Assembly (NCBI GenBank): GCA_004794655.1
Contig: SMMW01000622.1
Location: forward strand, 2,232,001 to 2,296,000
From: Marisa cornuarietis
Taxonomy: Eukaryota > Mollusca > Gastropoda > Architaenioglossa > Ampullariidae
Direction: 5' to 3'
Length of the DNA: 64,000 nucleotides
The first letter of the stretch is position 1, and each line of letters starts with the position of its first letter. The notes beneath the pieces were generated by a model. That model saw only the letters and a list, made by a program, of their open reading frames with translations. It was not told the origin of the DNA and did not search any database. This document shows, one piece after another, positions 33,770 through 45,064 of the stretch. The position numbers were made by a program, and so were the translations under genes.

Positions 33770-36480
33770 CTGTATCTTCTTTCCCTGCATAAAGTGCTTG
33801 TTAAAGGAGTAAACAACATTTATAGTCACTTTATAGTGGAGCAAAAAAGAAAAAAGCAATGCTATCCAGCCATAGAGTTTAACAACCTAATTAAAAAAAT
33901 TAATAAACGTAAAGCCTTCTGCCATTCATGGCTTTTGAGAATCTTGTCAAATCAAAAGACTAGCACATATAAGCAGTCACTCAAAAGCTGGTTCATACAT
34001 GTGCTTACACACTCAAAGATGCAAGCACCCAGTGGCCAAAAGTCAATTTTGAGATTGATACAAAGGTGCTTAAAACGGTGCAGGCTTCAGGGTGCTAATC
34101 AGGTTTCAAAGTCCAATCAGTAGTAGTATAGGACAACTGTTTTAGGTTTACCAGGCCTCATAGTAAGCTTTTTGATTTTACCAATTTTGTAATCCTAAAA
34201 CCTTGTTATGTATTCCATGTAAAAAAAATTGCACTCCTGAACAAACAAAACAGAATAAGGACACTTGAGGTAAAAAATTAAATCCCTAAATATGATTCCA
34301 GCTTGTGCAGGCAATGAGAAAGTGTGTGTGTGCATGTGTGAGAGAGAGAAAATTAAATATGAAACAGGATTCAATTATGTGTAGATGTTGGAACAGTTTT
34401 TATTCAGAATGTTACCATTTGGGTAATTGACCACGGTTTCGACTATACAATTTTTCTTCTCAGCATATAGTCAAGATTAGCATTGCTGTTTTTGTTTTTT
34501 TTCATTCCTCTAATTTTTCATGTTTTTCCATGTTCTTTCTCCCATGTGTTCTTCACAAATTGTTTTGAAGTTTAGTTGATTTTTGTGTGTGAATTGATAA
34601 ACTTGATTTCAAAGCATACTTAAAGAATATATATTTTTTGGCTTTTTTTCACTTTTGAAGTGCATTCAGTTTCTCGACTCAGTGGTTACATGTTAAGATA
34701 AAAACATTTTGTGATATATTTGGTATAGTTGTTGTTTCATGTTATGTTTTGTGTTCTCAGTATTTTGTTCAAAGTATATGATTTGATACATGGGGAAAGA
34801 AGTTTGCATGTACAGTAAGAAAATTGCCATTAGAATGATAGATTTGTTGACATTTTCTAAGTGCTTGAGCTTGTCAGTGTTAGGAAATTTTTGATTGAGT
34901 GGGGAGAGAGACATGAAGAAATGACCAAAATGCACCGAGAGATATTTTATCTGCATGTATTTCACAAAGAACTCAGCTTATTCAGCGGCACAATCTAACT
35001 CTGACCAGAGAAAAAGCAATGCTTTTTGATCATTGAGATCTATAGAGTGTGATGAATACAGATACAAAATATCCTGACGTCATGTTCCAAGTGATTGCAA
35101 ACAAATCAAGGTACCAGCATTTTGAGACAGGAAAGTAAATGTTAGGAGGTAATGGATAGAATTTGATCTACAAGCAAGGTTGCTCTGAAACGACAAAAGG
35201 GAAAAGTGGGGAAACGTTTTTGATCTTTAACAATTCATAAGATTGCACACAAATTTAAAGCAAGTAATACTGGATGAAGCAAAAGCCTAACTTTGATTGG
35301 TTGGTTTTCAGTTATAAACAAGTTTGGAATTGGTTTTAAATGCTGTGGCTCTTTTTCAGGTTATAGATATTGATTTTTTATACGTCTTGGAAATTTGTCA
35401 TGGTTTGGTTTGTGTCCCTTATTAATACAGTACTATTGTTCATGTATTTCTAGACAGCTGAATGAGTAAGCTTGGTGATTTGGTAAAGATCCTTTTAACC
35501 GTGGACATGAAGACCAGTGAGATGATGTAAGGTCTACAGCCCTGATGTAGCATACAATGATGTTTGAGTATACAGCTCAGAGACATTTTGCCTGTGGGAT
35601 ATATATATATATATATATTGCATTGCTGGTTGACTCTTTGTAATGTTTTGAGTTTATGGGGTTGTTAAAAAAAATTAGAAGTCCATGTATGGCAATCCAT
35701 CCACTGCTTGGGGCTTTGTCCTCATTCCTGCATCTCCTGGAGAATGTTTAATCTCAGATCATTTCTTTTGTTTCACATGTGAGCACTGTGGCCAAAGTTA
35801 TCTGTGAGTGTTTTGGGCATCTTTTAAATACTGTTGGGATAATTTTCAATAAACATAAACACTGGTATATCTTAATGCGTGTGTATGTGTGTGCACATGG
35901 GTATGAGGACATGTTTATGTAAATACCTTTGCTTATTATTGAATGAACGCACCTTAAAAGGTACTAATAAGAGTAACAAATGATTGCAATAACAGAGTAA
36001 TGATAGTAGCTACACTTGCGATGATGCTGGAGATGAAGAATGCAAAGTGTGTTGCAGCGGAGTGACCTCCATGTCCTTATTTTCGGCAGTTTGTTTGTTT
36101 TTTTTTAGATTACTGGGCTGAGGTCAGTGCTAGATCCTAATGGTGATGCAAACTGCATTTGGACAATTTTTCTTGTATTGAGCTGATGCCAGTCATGAGA
36201 CAAATATTACACTGTGGCCGACCTTTAAAATTGCTAATAATTTGATACTTACAGGTAGATGCTTCATGCTGGCCATGAGATGCTTTGCCTTGAGGAAACT
36301 TCACATAGGACACAGGGGATTAATGTATCAGCAAGGGTGTAGTTATGAAGCAAAGGGAAATATTCCAGGGAAATGTGGGGAAAGCAAGGAAAATCATCTT
36401 GTTGCCAAAGTTGTGAAGCGGAGTGCAGACCCCACAGACATTCCTTTATGTTACTCTACCTTAGGGCATATTTGTCACAG
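33770..36480. other. No supported gene; AT-rich intergenic DNA
   Basis: Only short frames without recognisable content. An AT dinucleotide run lies at 35599-35620 and a short GT/GA run near 34322-34350. Confidence 0.5.
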
Positions 36481-36493
36481 CCCCAAGAGACTT

Positions 36494-36679
36494 ACGTGGT
36501 CCAGTGGCGCAATGGTTAGCGCGTATTACCAATACAGGGAAGGTTGGCTGTCATGGGTTCAGCTCTCGTCTCAGGCACAGTGTTCATTCTCTGCATGTGG
36601 CTTCTGTTTACAGGGCAGGCTGCCTTGGCATGATATAGTCTTAGCTGTTTGCTTCGTGTAAAACACCGATTCCTCGCAC
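36494..36679 (+). mobile_element. tRNA-derived SINE, copy B
   Basis: The head GTCCAGTGGCGCAATGGTTA GCGC has a good pol III A box (TGGCGCAATGG), and GGGTTCAGCTC is a B-box-like segment. The body (CATGTGGCTTCTGTTTACAG and TTGGCATGATATAGTCTTAG) is shared with copy A. Flanking duplications CCCCAAGAGACTT (36481-36493) and CCCCAAGACACTT (36680-36692) differ at one base. Confidence 0.82.
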
Positions 36680-36692
36680 CCCCAAGACACTT

Positions 36693-38127
36693 GCACTTGA
36701 GTTTGCCATGTTGCCCTAGGGCAACGACTTATCATTACGGCCCCAGGTCGCTTTAAGCAAGAGAACACCTCTGAGTATGGGGCTTGCTTTTATCCCTGTA
36801 TGAATAGATTTTTTACCTCTGAAAAAATAAGATTTAAATGTGGTTGATTGGAGTTTCCTAAGAACTCTGTATACACACTGACCTCCAAACTATAACCAAG
36901 CCAAGACCTTAGATGTTCCAATCAAATTATAGCCACAATTATATAGGCCAAAAGATGGAGAGAAATCGGTTAGATGAGAAGAGGAAAGGATTTACAATAG
37001 GAAATTTTTTTTTCTGGACACGACTGCAAAAGGAAGGACCTGAAGATAACCAGACAAAGAGCAGGAAAGAGCAAGCAGTGAACCGTACATTATGAATTTA
37101 GAAAAGTGGAGCAAAAAAAGACGAGAGTGGAAGACTTTTGTTGCTGCCCTAGGTGCCAGAAAGAACACGGGACCAAATGAATGAATGCATGATACTGTCT
37201 GTTGAAAATGACCGTGCAAACGTGTGGTGTAATTCGGTTGTGCAGGTGGTATCCCTGACCCTTTCACATGCATCGCTCTAAGTATTTTTGCATGGACATT
37301 CACATGAATATTTTAAGAGCATTACGCGAAATATGTTCCATGCTACATAAAAACATTTTCTTCTCCATAATCTGTTTGATTACCTAATTAATATTACCTC
37401 ATCATTCACAGAGGAAACAGCCGGGTTTCATACTGGGCATAGGCATATTTCACATTGCGTTTTCATACAGAAACAGACCCTACGGTGTATTTTATGTAAC
37501 AGTTCTTTTACTAATGGTATTCATTTGTATTCATCTAACTGAAAAATGTATTTCAAAATGTTCCGCTATGTATCATTGAAACTTTTTAAAAAGCATATTA
37601 AACTTTTTTGGATCAAGTGGTATTCACCATTCACACGTAATATTAGTATCCCCTTACGAAATTTCTCAAATTACAGCACAAAACTACATTTGAAGTCTTG
37701 ATATCAGCTGCTGCTGCGCTCGATAGAACACTTAAAAAAAAATCCTATAAAGCCGTTTGATATTCAGGCACGTTATTCGGTTTTACGATTTGTTACACAC
37801 AATGACGACATGCCCTTGGAGGGGTGGAGGGAGGGATATCTAGACTTCCAAGAACCGGGGTTTGGATCATCTGTGCACTGTATACCCAAAACACTACTGG
37901 AAAGTGCAGATTTAAAACTTAATTGCTACAAGTGTGTTAAGTTTATAAAAACGTATGGAACCGGAACGGGTGCTCATTTCCAGACCCATCCACACATGAT
38001 GGCAAAAGTGAAACCGACTTTCTTCAACACGGACAGCTTGCGGTAGAGAATCTTTTGTCCAACCCCATCAAAACAACCGTAGACGTATTGCTGAGCCCGT
38101 CTCACGACGACCTAACCCTTATAATAA
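36693..38127. other. No supported gene
   Basis: Unremarkable AT-rich sequence with short frames only. I see no exon, repeat or RNA gene that I can defend. Confidence 0.45.
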
Positions 38128-38640
38128 TAATGATGATGATTTCTATAGCACCTTTCTCCACCATTAAGATGAACTCAAAGTGCTTTACACAAAGAACACG
38201 TACCACACATACATGATAAATGCTAGCGGCGTACAGTCGTCAATTCTGGACTCGAGGACGTACGAGGACAAGTGTATTTCTATTTTTCAGTCTGACCATG
38301 ATAACTTACACATTGAAAACATCGCTATTATTTTCTTATGAGGCCATCCACCAATGACATCAGTGGCGTAGGAACAAGGGCAAAAAAGATGCTGGGAAGG
38401 CAAGAATGTGAACGTTATTCATTGTCAGCATGGAGCTTCCCCCCCCCCCCAAAGCCGAGCATCTTCCTACGCCACTGGACATGGGTGTGCTTACAGTTGC
38501 ATGGGGTTAGTTTTAGAATCATTGAAACATAGCCGAATTCTTGTAGTAAGATCATCAAGTTAGTTTTACAATCACCATAAAAGCCAGATTTTGTTCAAGA
38601 ATTTCTGGATTGAACCACAGGAGGCAATCAACAGCATGTT
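38128..38640 (-). mobile_element. Retroposon copy, reverse orientation, carrying a TIR element
   Basis: The reverse complement matches 11820-12185: ATT/GAT tail, GGTGCTATAGAAATCAT end, AAAGCACTTTGAGTTC, AAGGAAATAATAGCGATG-like core, and the CAGAAATTCTTGAACA end. The extra length is mainly a 117-bp TIR element at 38361-38477. Confidence 0.72.
38361..38477. mobile_element. TIR element (MITE-like), copy 1, with 5-bp TSD
   Basis: The ends CAGTGGCGTAGGAA and TTCCTACGCCACTG are inverted repeats. It is flanked by GACAT on both sides. The retroposon copy at 11.95 kb shows the uninterrupted target with a single GACAT, so the 5-bp duplication is confirmed within this window. The interior (GATGCTGGGAAGGCAAGAAT, then a C run) has no coding capacity. 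Confidence 0.85.
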
Positions 38641-38840
38641 GGGGGTAGTCATAGTCTGTTCACTGGCGCCAGTCGTAACGATTGTGGAGAGAGAGACTTA
38701 TGGATGCCAGTGAGACACGCCCCTATGCAAGTATTTCAGAGCATGTAGTATAATCCACAAGATATGTGTGACCGCTAGCTCTGGCAGTCCTGTTATGAAA
38801 AAGGCAGGCAGCAACCAGAGCCCACAGCAGGCATGACTGT

Positions 38841-39134
38841 CTACAGTTTATGGCGATGGACGAAGCTAAAGTAATGTGGGAGAATAATCTCATGTTGTAA
38901 CTGCTTAGTTAATACAAATAGTTCTTGTCCATAGGGCACATCATCGTAGATAAGCTGGGATCTACATGACCACGCAGCAAATGCAAAGTCTGTATTATCA
39001 CTTGTGAATTCCCCGCATCTATCTCCGGAGCAGTTCTTTGCCGTCAAAATATGCCAGACGGCCTTCAAACTGTGGGCAGATTTATGTAAGACGACGAATA
39101 TCCGAGGACAAGTGGCCACAGAAAAGCCGTGCAA
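38841..39134 (-). other. Unidentified 97-codon open frame
   Basis: On - a frame encodes AKNCSGDRCGEFTSDNTDFA, FAAWSCRSQLIYDDVPYGQE and LFVLTKQLQHEIILPHYF. Composition is protein-like and the DNA is richer in GC than its surroundings, but I recognise no family, and it lies between mobile elements. It may be repeat-derived. It is listed so that it can be searched. Confidence 0.2.
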
Positions 39135-39194
39135 CGTGTTTCTAGGCGGTGGCTGACTATGTGCGTTTCCTCACGAGCTCCGCGGATACGAATA

Positions 39195-39326
39195 CAGTGG
39201 CGTAGGAACCGGGCAGCCGTCCCCCCAAAAAAGATGCTGGGAAGGCAAGAATGTGAACGTTATTAATTGTCAGCATGGAGCTTGCCCCCCACCCCCTCCA
39301 AAGCCGAGCATCTTCCTACGCCACTG
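39195..39326. mobile_element. TIR element (MITE-like), copy 2, with 5-bp TSD
   Basis: Same ends as the 38361 copy (CAGTGGCGTAGGAA and TTCCTACGCCACTG) and the same interior, 132 bp. It is flanked by GAATA at both ends, again a 5-bp target duplication. Confidence 0.85.
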
Positions 39327-39339
39327 GAATAGATAATAA

Positions 39340-40352
39340 TGTCCCTTCGCTTAACCGGCTGGAGGGGACTAGTTGTTGTCTTCGATGACTTGCTGTGAGC
39401 TTCGTGCTTATAATTTGACACATGCTTCTTCATCTTTCCGTTTCAATGATTTGCTTGTCTGCGGCCTTTTTGGTTCCACCTACGGCCTTCTGCGTCACCA
39501 TCGAAAGCCAGCCTAGCTGTTCGTAACGGTTTCTTGCGCCATTCGTCGCATGATTTTGTTGATTAGAGATCTATACAGTCATGTTTTATCCACTTTGATC
39601 ACTGAAAATTTGAAAATTTCTCATCTCCGAATCACTTCGCTACATTTTGGCTTCTAGATCAACGTGCACCAGCAGCGTGGATTGAAACCTTCTGTTGTCA
39701 CATCAAAAGCCAGCCTCTTTGTATAACGATTTCTTCGCGCCACTCGTCGCAGGATTTTGTCGACTAGCGATCTCCACAGCAATATTATCTTATCTCATCC
39801 ACTTCCATCACTGCACATTTGACAATTTCTCATCTCCCAACCGCTTTGCTACATTTTGAATTCTTGATCAACGTGTATCAGCAGTGGGGAATGAAACCTT
39901 CTGATGTCTTGTGAACTTTTGTGCACAGCCTTTGTGTTGAGGCGACGCCTCTGTCAGCAATCTGCGTGCACGCGGGACACGGGTAGCCATTTGTCTGCTT
40001 GTCTTCGTCGTCGGCGTGTGGACATGCATGCATGCGTGCTCTGGGCGTCTTGAGTTGCACTCACTGTGACTGTGTCTGCTGACATTCGTTGAATGGCTTA
40101 GCTCACAGCTGTAGACTCCGCCTCACCATGACTCACAATGTTATCGTTAGATGTTATGTTCATGCTTGTGTGCAGTATTTTCTTTTCTACCTTGTATTTT
40201 TGTTTGTTGCAATGTCTCTGTATAATTGTTTTTTAATAAGTTTGGTCTTTGTTTAAATGCTGTTTATGTGTCAATCTGTTTTATTTTTGAAAAGCGCATT
40301 GAGTCGACTCTGGAGTTGAAAATTGCGCTATATAAAAAATCTGCTTTAATAA
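39340..40352 (+). mobile_element. Retroposon-like repeat with LINE-type tail
   Basis: Starts TGTCCCTTCGCTTAACCGGC. An internal segment of about 180 bp is duplicated: CTGATGTC/GTTGTCACATC, CGCGCCACTCGTCGCAGGAT, GACTAGCGATCT and CATTTTG near 39470-39690 and 39690-39890. It ends AAAAGCGCATTGAGTCGACT, GCGCTATATAAAAAATCTGC and TTTAATAAT, which is a typical retroposon tail. No RT was recognised. Confidence 0.5.
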
Positions 40353-41305
40353 TACGCGCCACGCGCAATGTGAATAGGGAACCAGGCTGGGCCCCCATCT
40401 GCCGACTCCTTGTTGCGGCGCTGAGGGCAGCTTCAGTCAGCGGCCTGATAAGTGATGTCATCTCTGTGTGCTTGGAATACCAACAATGACGATGATAGGG
40501 AGCTGATTAGGTTAATGATTAGTCTGATTTATACAGATTTAAATTATAGCTGTTGTCAGTTTGTCACTCTAGTTGTGAAGTCACTCGAGTTTATTGATGT
40601 AGAGTTGTAGACCATCCGGACGATTGGTCAACCATCTATAATAAATAATGTACTTGATGTTACGAATGAAATGTTTTAGTGGGTCTAGGTCATCCTAGCG
40701 AGCTGGCCTGACGAGAGGGGGGGGGACAGGGGGGTCTGGTGTACCCGGGCCCGCAGTTGTGAAGGGGGGCCGGCCTTGGTGAGTGGATTTTTTTTCCTTC
40801 TTTTCCTTTCTCTTTTTCTTTTAAGGAAAGGTTGACGCAACATTCCTCACTCTGGGGTTCTTTTTCTATGGAGTGGGGTATTACGTACAGGTTTGATCCT
40901 TTAACATCATTTTTCCTCATTTACTAACCCCTAACCTGTAAACAACTCTATGTTCAAGTAGAGATAAAAATCTTAATGCACTTTTCCTAATTTTTGTAGT
41001 TTATGTTACGTTACTGAATGAAATAAACATATTGATAAATTGTAAGTATATTATTATATACTGGGAAAATAATTTACGATTACAATTACAAGGGGCCCGG
41101 CCAAGTCATCTGCCCCGGGGCCCGTGCTGGCTCTCGGCGGCCCTGCTAGCGAGCGCGCGAGCGAGTGTGAATGACGTGAGCCTTGGTGAATGACGCAAGT
41201 CTTGATAAATGACGCAAGCTGTGATGTCTGAAATGTTCGAGCAAGAGAGCGCATGCGTAACGTTTTAGCGCGCGTTTAGAGTGAAGAAGCAAGCTTGGAA
41301 GAGTA
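40353..41305. other. Repetitive G/C-rich patches, no supported gene
   Basis: Around 40690-40790 and 41090-41150 are G/C-rich segments (CCCGGGCCCGCAG, GGGGGGCCGGCC, GGGGCCCGGCC, CCCCGGGGCCCGTGC) facing each other across about 300 bp. They look like the decayed ends of a DNA transposon with GGCCGGCC-type termini. I cannot define exact ends. Confidence 0.35.
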
Positions 41306-41450
41306 CTGTAGGCGTGTGTTGCCGTTGAGTTTGAAGGTTTTGGGATGGGCGTGTGTCGCCGCTAGTAGGTTAGAGTATTGTAGGCATGTGTCGCCGTTGA
41401 GTTTTAAGGGCTTAATTTAGGGCGGGCGTGTGTCGCCGCTATAGTGGGTT
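41306..41450 (+). repeat. Direct repeats of a TGTGTCGCCG motif
   Basis: TGTGT(C/T)GCCG(C/T)T occurs four times at about 35-45-bp spacing (near 41314, 41350, 41386, 41429), alternating GTTGAGTTT and GCTA(G/T) continuations. This suggests a 75-80-bp composite unit present about twice. Confidence 0.6.
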
Positions 41451-41619
41451 TAGAATTAGTGCGAGAAGTGTGTCGTGGCTTAGTATTGCATCAACCTGAA
41501 AATAAAGAATTATTTATTGTTTGGACTACGAAAGCTTCCGTGTTTCTTGAGAAGTTACGGTGAAAAACCAAGACCAGTTATTTAACACTTGACTTAAATA
41601 CTTTAAATAATATTAATCG

Positions 41620-41768
41620 TGTTGTGTGTGCGTGTGTTTTGTGTGTGTTTTTTTGTGTGTGGGTGTGTTTTGTGTGTGCATGTGCTTTGTGTGTGTGTGT
41701 TGTGTGTGTTTTGTGTGTTGTGTGTGTGTGTTTTGTATGTGTGCGTGTGTTTTGTGTGTGTGAGTGTT
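41620..41768 (+). repeat. GT-rich low-complexity tract
   Basis: Imperfect GTGTGTTTTGTGTG-type microsatellite of about 150 bp, followed by an AAATAAAGTATTATCTT-like element end near 41817. The open frame across it is low-complexity and not a gene. Confidence 0.75.
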
Positions 41769-42596
41769 TGTTATTTTAAATTTAATCGACCTGCCACCAA
41801 ATTTCCCTCTTGGACAAATAAAGTATTATCTTAATTAGCCGACAGCCCTGTCACGAAAGAACGTGGAATGTGGGACGGGAAGACAGTCCGTTAATTGAGG
41901 GGCGTATAGCGCCCGCTCTGGTTTCCGTAACCCAACTCTTTAGTACCTGCGGACGCTGGTCAGCCCAGGTGAGGGAGGGTGTAGCGCCTCTCTGATTTCG
42001 GCAAGTCCACTCCTTGGCAATTGTTAATCGGACGAGGGTTGTGAATTCAGGTAGGGATAGATTCCAGAGGCTGGGCAGGGGACTGTCATTGTCTCGCACT
42101 AGCGGTGATGCATGATTGGCTGTATTTAAGTGGACAAATGAATTATGAGCGTGGTTGTGAGTGTGACTGACCAATCGTGTGCCACGCTATTGTCGAAACC
42201 GGCAATTTAACTTTGTGTGGAACCCAGAATCGGGGCTTCGCCACCAAACTCTCGAAGTGATCGCATCAACGCGAGAGAGAAAGACTTTGAGTAAAGCCAG
42301 CTAGCACCTGTCTACGACCATCAGGCACGAGACGTGGTAAAAGGGACTTGTGAAGAGGTGTGCAGCCCACTCTTAAAACAGAGTGTCAAGGAGAGTAACC
42401 ACTATCCCTGCAGTCGCCGTGCAACTCTCGGCAGGGGGATAAGTTACTCTGGTCACAAGCTAGGCGCTGGTCTCATCGGTGGAAGCGTCAGGCCTACTGG
42501 TGACAGGGAAGGGAGTGCACACCCGTGCAAGGGGACGGTACGCGTGAGCGCTCGTTCCAACTCCTTTCAAGTCGTCGAGTGCGAGGTTCCAGACAG

Positions 42597-43080
42597 CGAA
42601 GACAACGGCCAGCTGGCCACCATCTCTTCTGCGTCGTGGTGCCAGACAGAGCCACTCAAGACAACGAAGACAACGGCCAACCGGCCACCGTCTCTTCTGC
42701 GTCGTGGTGCCAGACAGAGCCACCCAAGACAACGAAGACAACGGCCAACCGGCCACCATCTCTTCTGCGTCGTGGTGCCAGACAGAGCCACCCAAGACAA
42801 CGAAGACAACGGCCAACCGGCCACCATCTCTTCGGCGTCGTGGTGCCAGACAGAGCCACTCAAGACAACGAAGACAACGGCCAACCGGCCACCATCTCTT
42901 CTGCGTCGTGGTGCCAGAGAGAGCCACTCAAGACAACGAAGACAACGGCCAACCGGCCACCATCTCTTCTGCGTCGTGGTGCCAGAGAGAGCCACTCAAG
43001 ACAACGAAGACAACGGCCAGGCGGCCACCGTCTCTTCTGCGTCGTGGGGCCAGGGAGAGCCGCCCGAGACAAGGAGGACA
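42597..43080 (+). repeat. 68-bp minisatellite, seven units, open in all three + frames
   Basis: The anchor GGCCACC(A/G)TCTCTTC recurs at 42615, 42683, 42751, 42819, 42887, 42955 and 43023, exactly 68 bp apart. The unit reads GAAGACAACGGCCAACC then GGCCACCATCTCTTCTGCGT and CGTGGTGCCAGACAGAGCCA. Because 68 is not a multiple of three, all three + frames read through the array (the longest about 266 codons from 42334), as do several - frames. That argues against any one frame being selected. CpG-rich. Confidence 0.9.
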
Positions 43081-44339
43081 AAGGCTAATCAATCGCCATC
43101 CCCTCTACGTTGCATCGGGAGGGCCCCCGTGTAACAAAGACTATCGTTCATACCAACGGACCATTCTATTCCACGCGGCAACAGCAAGGCTAAGTGGCGT
43201 ATGAATGTGTGATGTATAGAGCGAGTGAATGTGTACGGGAACGAGTGAGGAGAATGATGTGTATGTAGTTAAAGATAGGGTTTCTATGACTCACTAGTTA
43301 TTTGGATCAGCAATAGGAAGTTAGAATTAACGGGACGCCTTAGACTATTAGCCAGGATACAGAATTTACATTTCTTACATTGTTTATTATCAACATATTG
43401 GTGTAACTCTCGGCAGTCTTTATTATTAATAATTAACGTGTTCCACTAAATTGCGTTGTGTTTGTTTATTGGGGGTGTGCGCTGGGGGCTCGAGTCAAGT
43501 GTGATGTTTCTTGTTAATTAGCAATTTAGTGGAAGTGCATCGCGCACAAGTTATGTCGGCGTGGATGACGGAGTCGTCGAGAGTGTAGTTAAGGTTTTAA
43601 CTACGAGTCTCCGTCTATCACACGTACCTAATGCCCCTTAGGTTACGACAAGCCCGTAGCCGCTAAGTCAGAGACTGTACCCCACTTGAGGTGTATGATT
43701 TCCGTAAACTACCAAACCGGCCAACTGGGCCTCATTCCGTTTTCTTGATTGCGTAAGTCTCGGATTTTGACGTAGCACATTTTTTTTTCAAATACCGAGT
43801 CTTTTTTTTTTTTTTTTGCTTCTAAAGGTCAGTGAGGTGCAGTTTTGTTTTTCTAATGATTGGGTAAGGATCAGCGCTAGATACTATTCCCCAGTCTCTT
43901 CTTCGGTTCTTGATACTAAAAGCCATGACCACGCATCAAGAGTGAAAACTAATGAGTACACATACACGCCTAATTAACATATGGTCTTAACTCTCTCACT
44001 GGCTGAGTTCTTCCCAACGTAGACGTATCGATGTAAAAACTTGACGTATGTGTCGTTGACATCTTTGTGTGCATGGGGATATTTTTCAGCATGCATCGAG
44101 AGCGGAAGGGGAGGAGGTGTATACACCCGGATTTTAAGAATATATTCCATCATGTATCTTGCATTGAGTATTACTAAATCACGGACAAAATATGCACCCC
44201 ACAAGTCCTTTAGGCAGGATGGCCTACACAAATACTTTTGAGTAACAAAATACTGTCGTGAGGTTTAAATGCGCTGTCATTCAAATTTGCCGTTGGCGAT
44301 ATTTATGAGATTTTTTGCGGCAGGCACCAGTGTAAAGGA
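43081..44339. other. No supported gene; contains a hairpin
   Basis: Moderately GC-rich, then AT-rich. A perfect 14-bp inverted repeat TTCCACTAAATTGC / GCAATTTAGTGGAA lies at 43441-43454 and 43521-43534. A TGGGGGCTCG at 43490 resembles the start of a tRNA-Pro primer-binding site, but no LTR could be defined. Confidence 0.4.
43441..43534. repeat. Perfect 14-bp inverted repeat with 66-bp loop
   Basis: TTCCACTAAATTGC at 43441-43454 and its exact reverse complement at 43521-43534. Neither arm continues outwards. Confidence 0.6.
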
Positions 44340-44649
44340 TCAGCGTATAAAGTCGGCCTTCCTAGCCTAGTTGGCATGGTTATAGCTTACAGGTTATGTT
44401 TATATTTTGTTTGATGAGCAATAAAATCAGACCTTAATTTAGTTTGATTAAGCTGTTTTAGCGACACAACTGCACGAGCTTTGTTTCCAAAGATTACCAA
44501 TAGTGAAAGTAAGAATGGTGAGGAGACTGACAGTGATGTTTTGATTGAACTGTAATTAAAAGAAAACTGAGATGACTTCGTTTTAAGCTTTTAGTCGAAT
44601 GCAAATGTGCCTTCTGTCCTTCTCTTTCATTGTCTCTCTTCTTGTGCAG

Positions 44650-44863
44650 GTGTGTATAAGAGCACCGAGCATGCATGTTTATACGTGTGTACCCTGATAG
44701 GAAAATTCATTATCGAACGGCTTAAAATTCCCAAGGATGGAGTGAAGATTCCCATTAAATGGATGCATATGAAGAAAAATCCTCAGGTCACTTCATGGCC
44801 TGTTTTGTGATTGTAGTGATGCTATATATTGCTGGCTATGTACTCTACCACAAACAACAAAAG
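44650..44863 (+). pseudogene. Relic A: frameshifted TGN38-like transmembrane exon
   Basis: Homologous to the transmembrane exons of copies 1, 3 and 4. Upstream YVCTLIGKFIIERLKIPKDG is in one frame. The GHFMAC(F)VIVVMLYIAGYV helix is in another, because of a one-base deletion around ATTCCCATTAAATGG relative to copy 1. The GTAAGC donor at 44864 is kept. No exon 1, repeat stalk or cytoplasmic exon accompanies it. The flank at 44340-44580 matches the intron before exon 2 of copies 3 and 4, with the repeat exon deleted. Confidence 0.8.
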
Positions 44864-45064
44864 GTAAGCAATCTTTAAAGACAATTGTGTCTTAAGGGAT
44901 AAACACGTAAGATGAAAGCAACGGGGAGACAATTATAATTAAAAATTCCTCTGCTTACGCATGTTGAGCAAAATTCCCCTCTTCAACGAACTGGTGATGT
45001 TTTAGTTATACATTAAAAATACATGGTCTGGTTTAGAAAAACGGGTACTTTTGTTGCTTTTTAG

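Noticed and set aside
36494..36566. Functional tRNA gene
   Set aside because: A box and B-box-like motifs are present, but the cloverleaf is not complete. The sequence is the head of a repeated SINE with target duplications.
42597..43080. CRISPR-like array
   Set aside because: The units are contiguous 68-bp tandem copies without unique spacers, in an intron-bearing animal genome.
42334..43204. Large overlapping frames over the 68-bp repeat
   Set aside because: All three + frames and several - frames are open because the repeat unit has no stop. No start context, domain or splice signal singles one out.
43490..43507. LTR retrotransposon primer-binding site
   Set aside because: Only the first ten bases fit tRNA-Pro. 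No LTR ends, gag or pol sequence could be found on either side.
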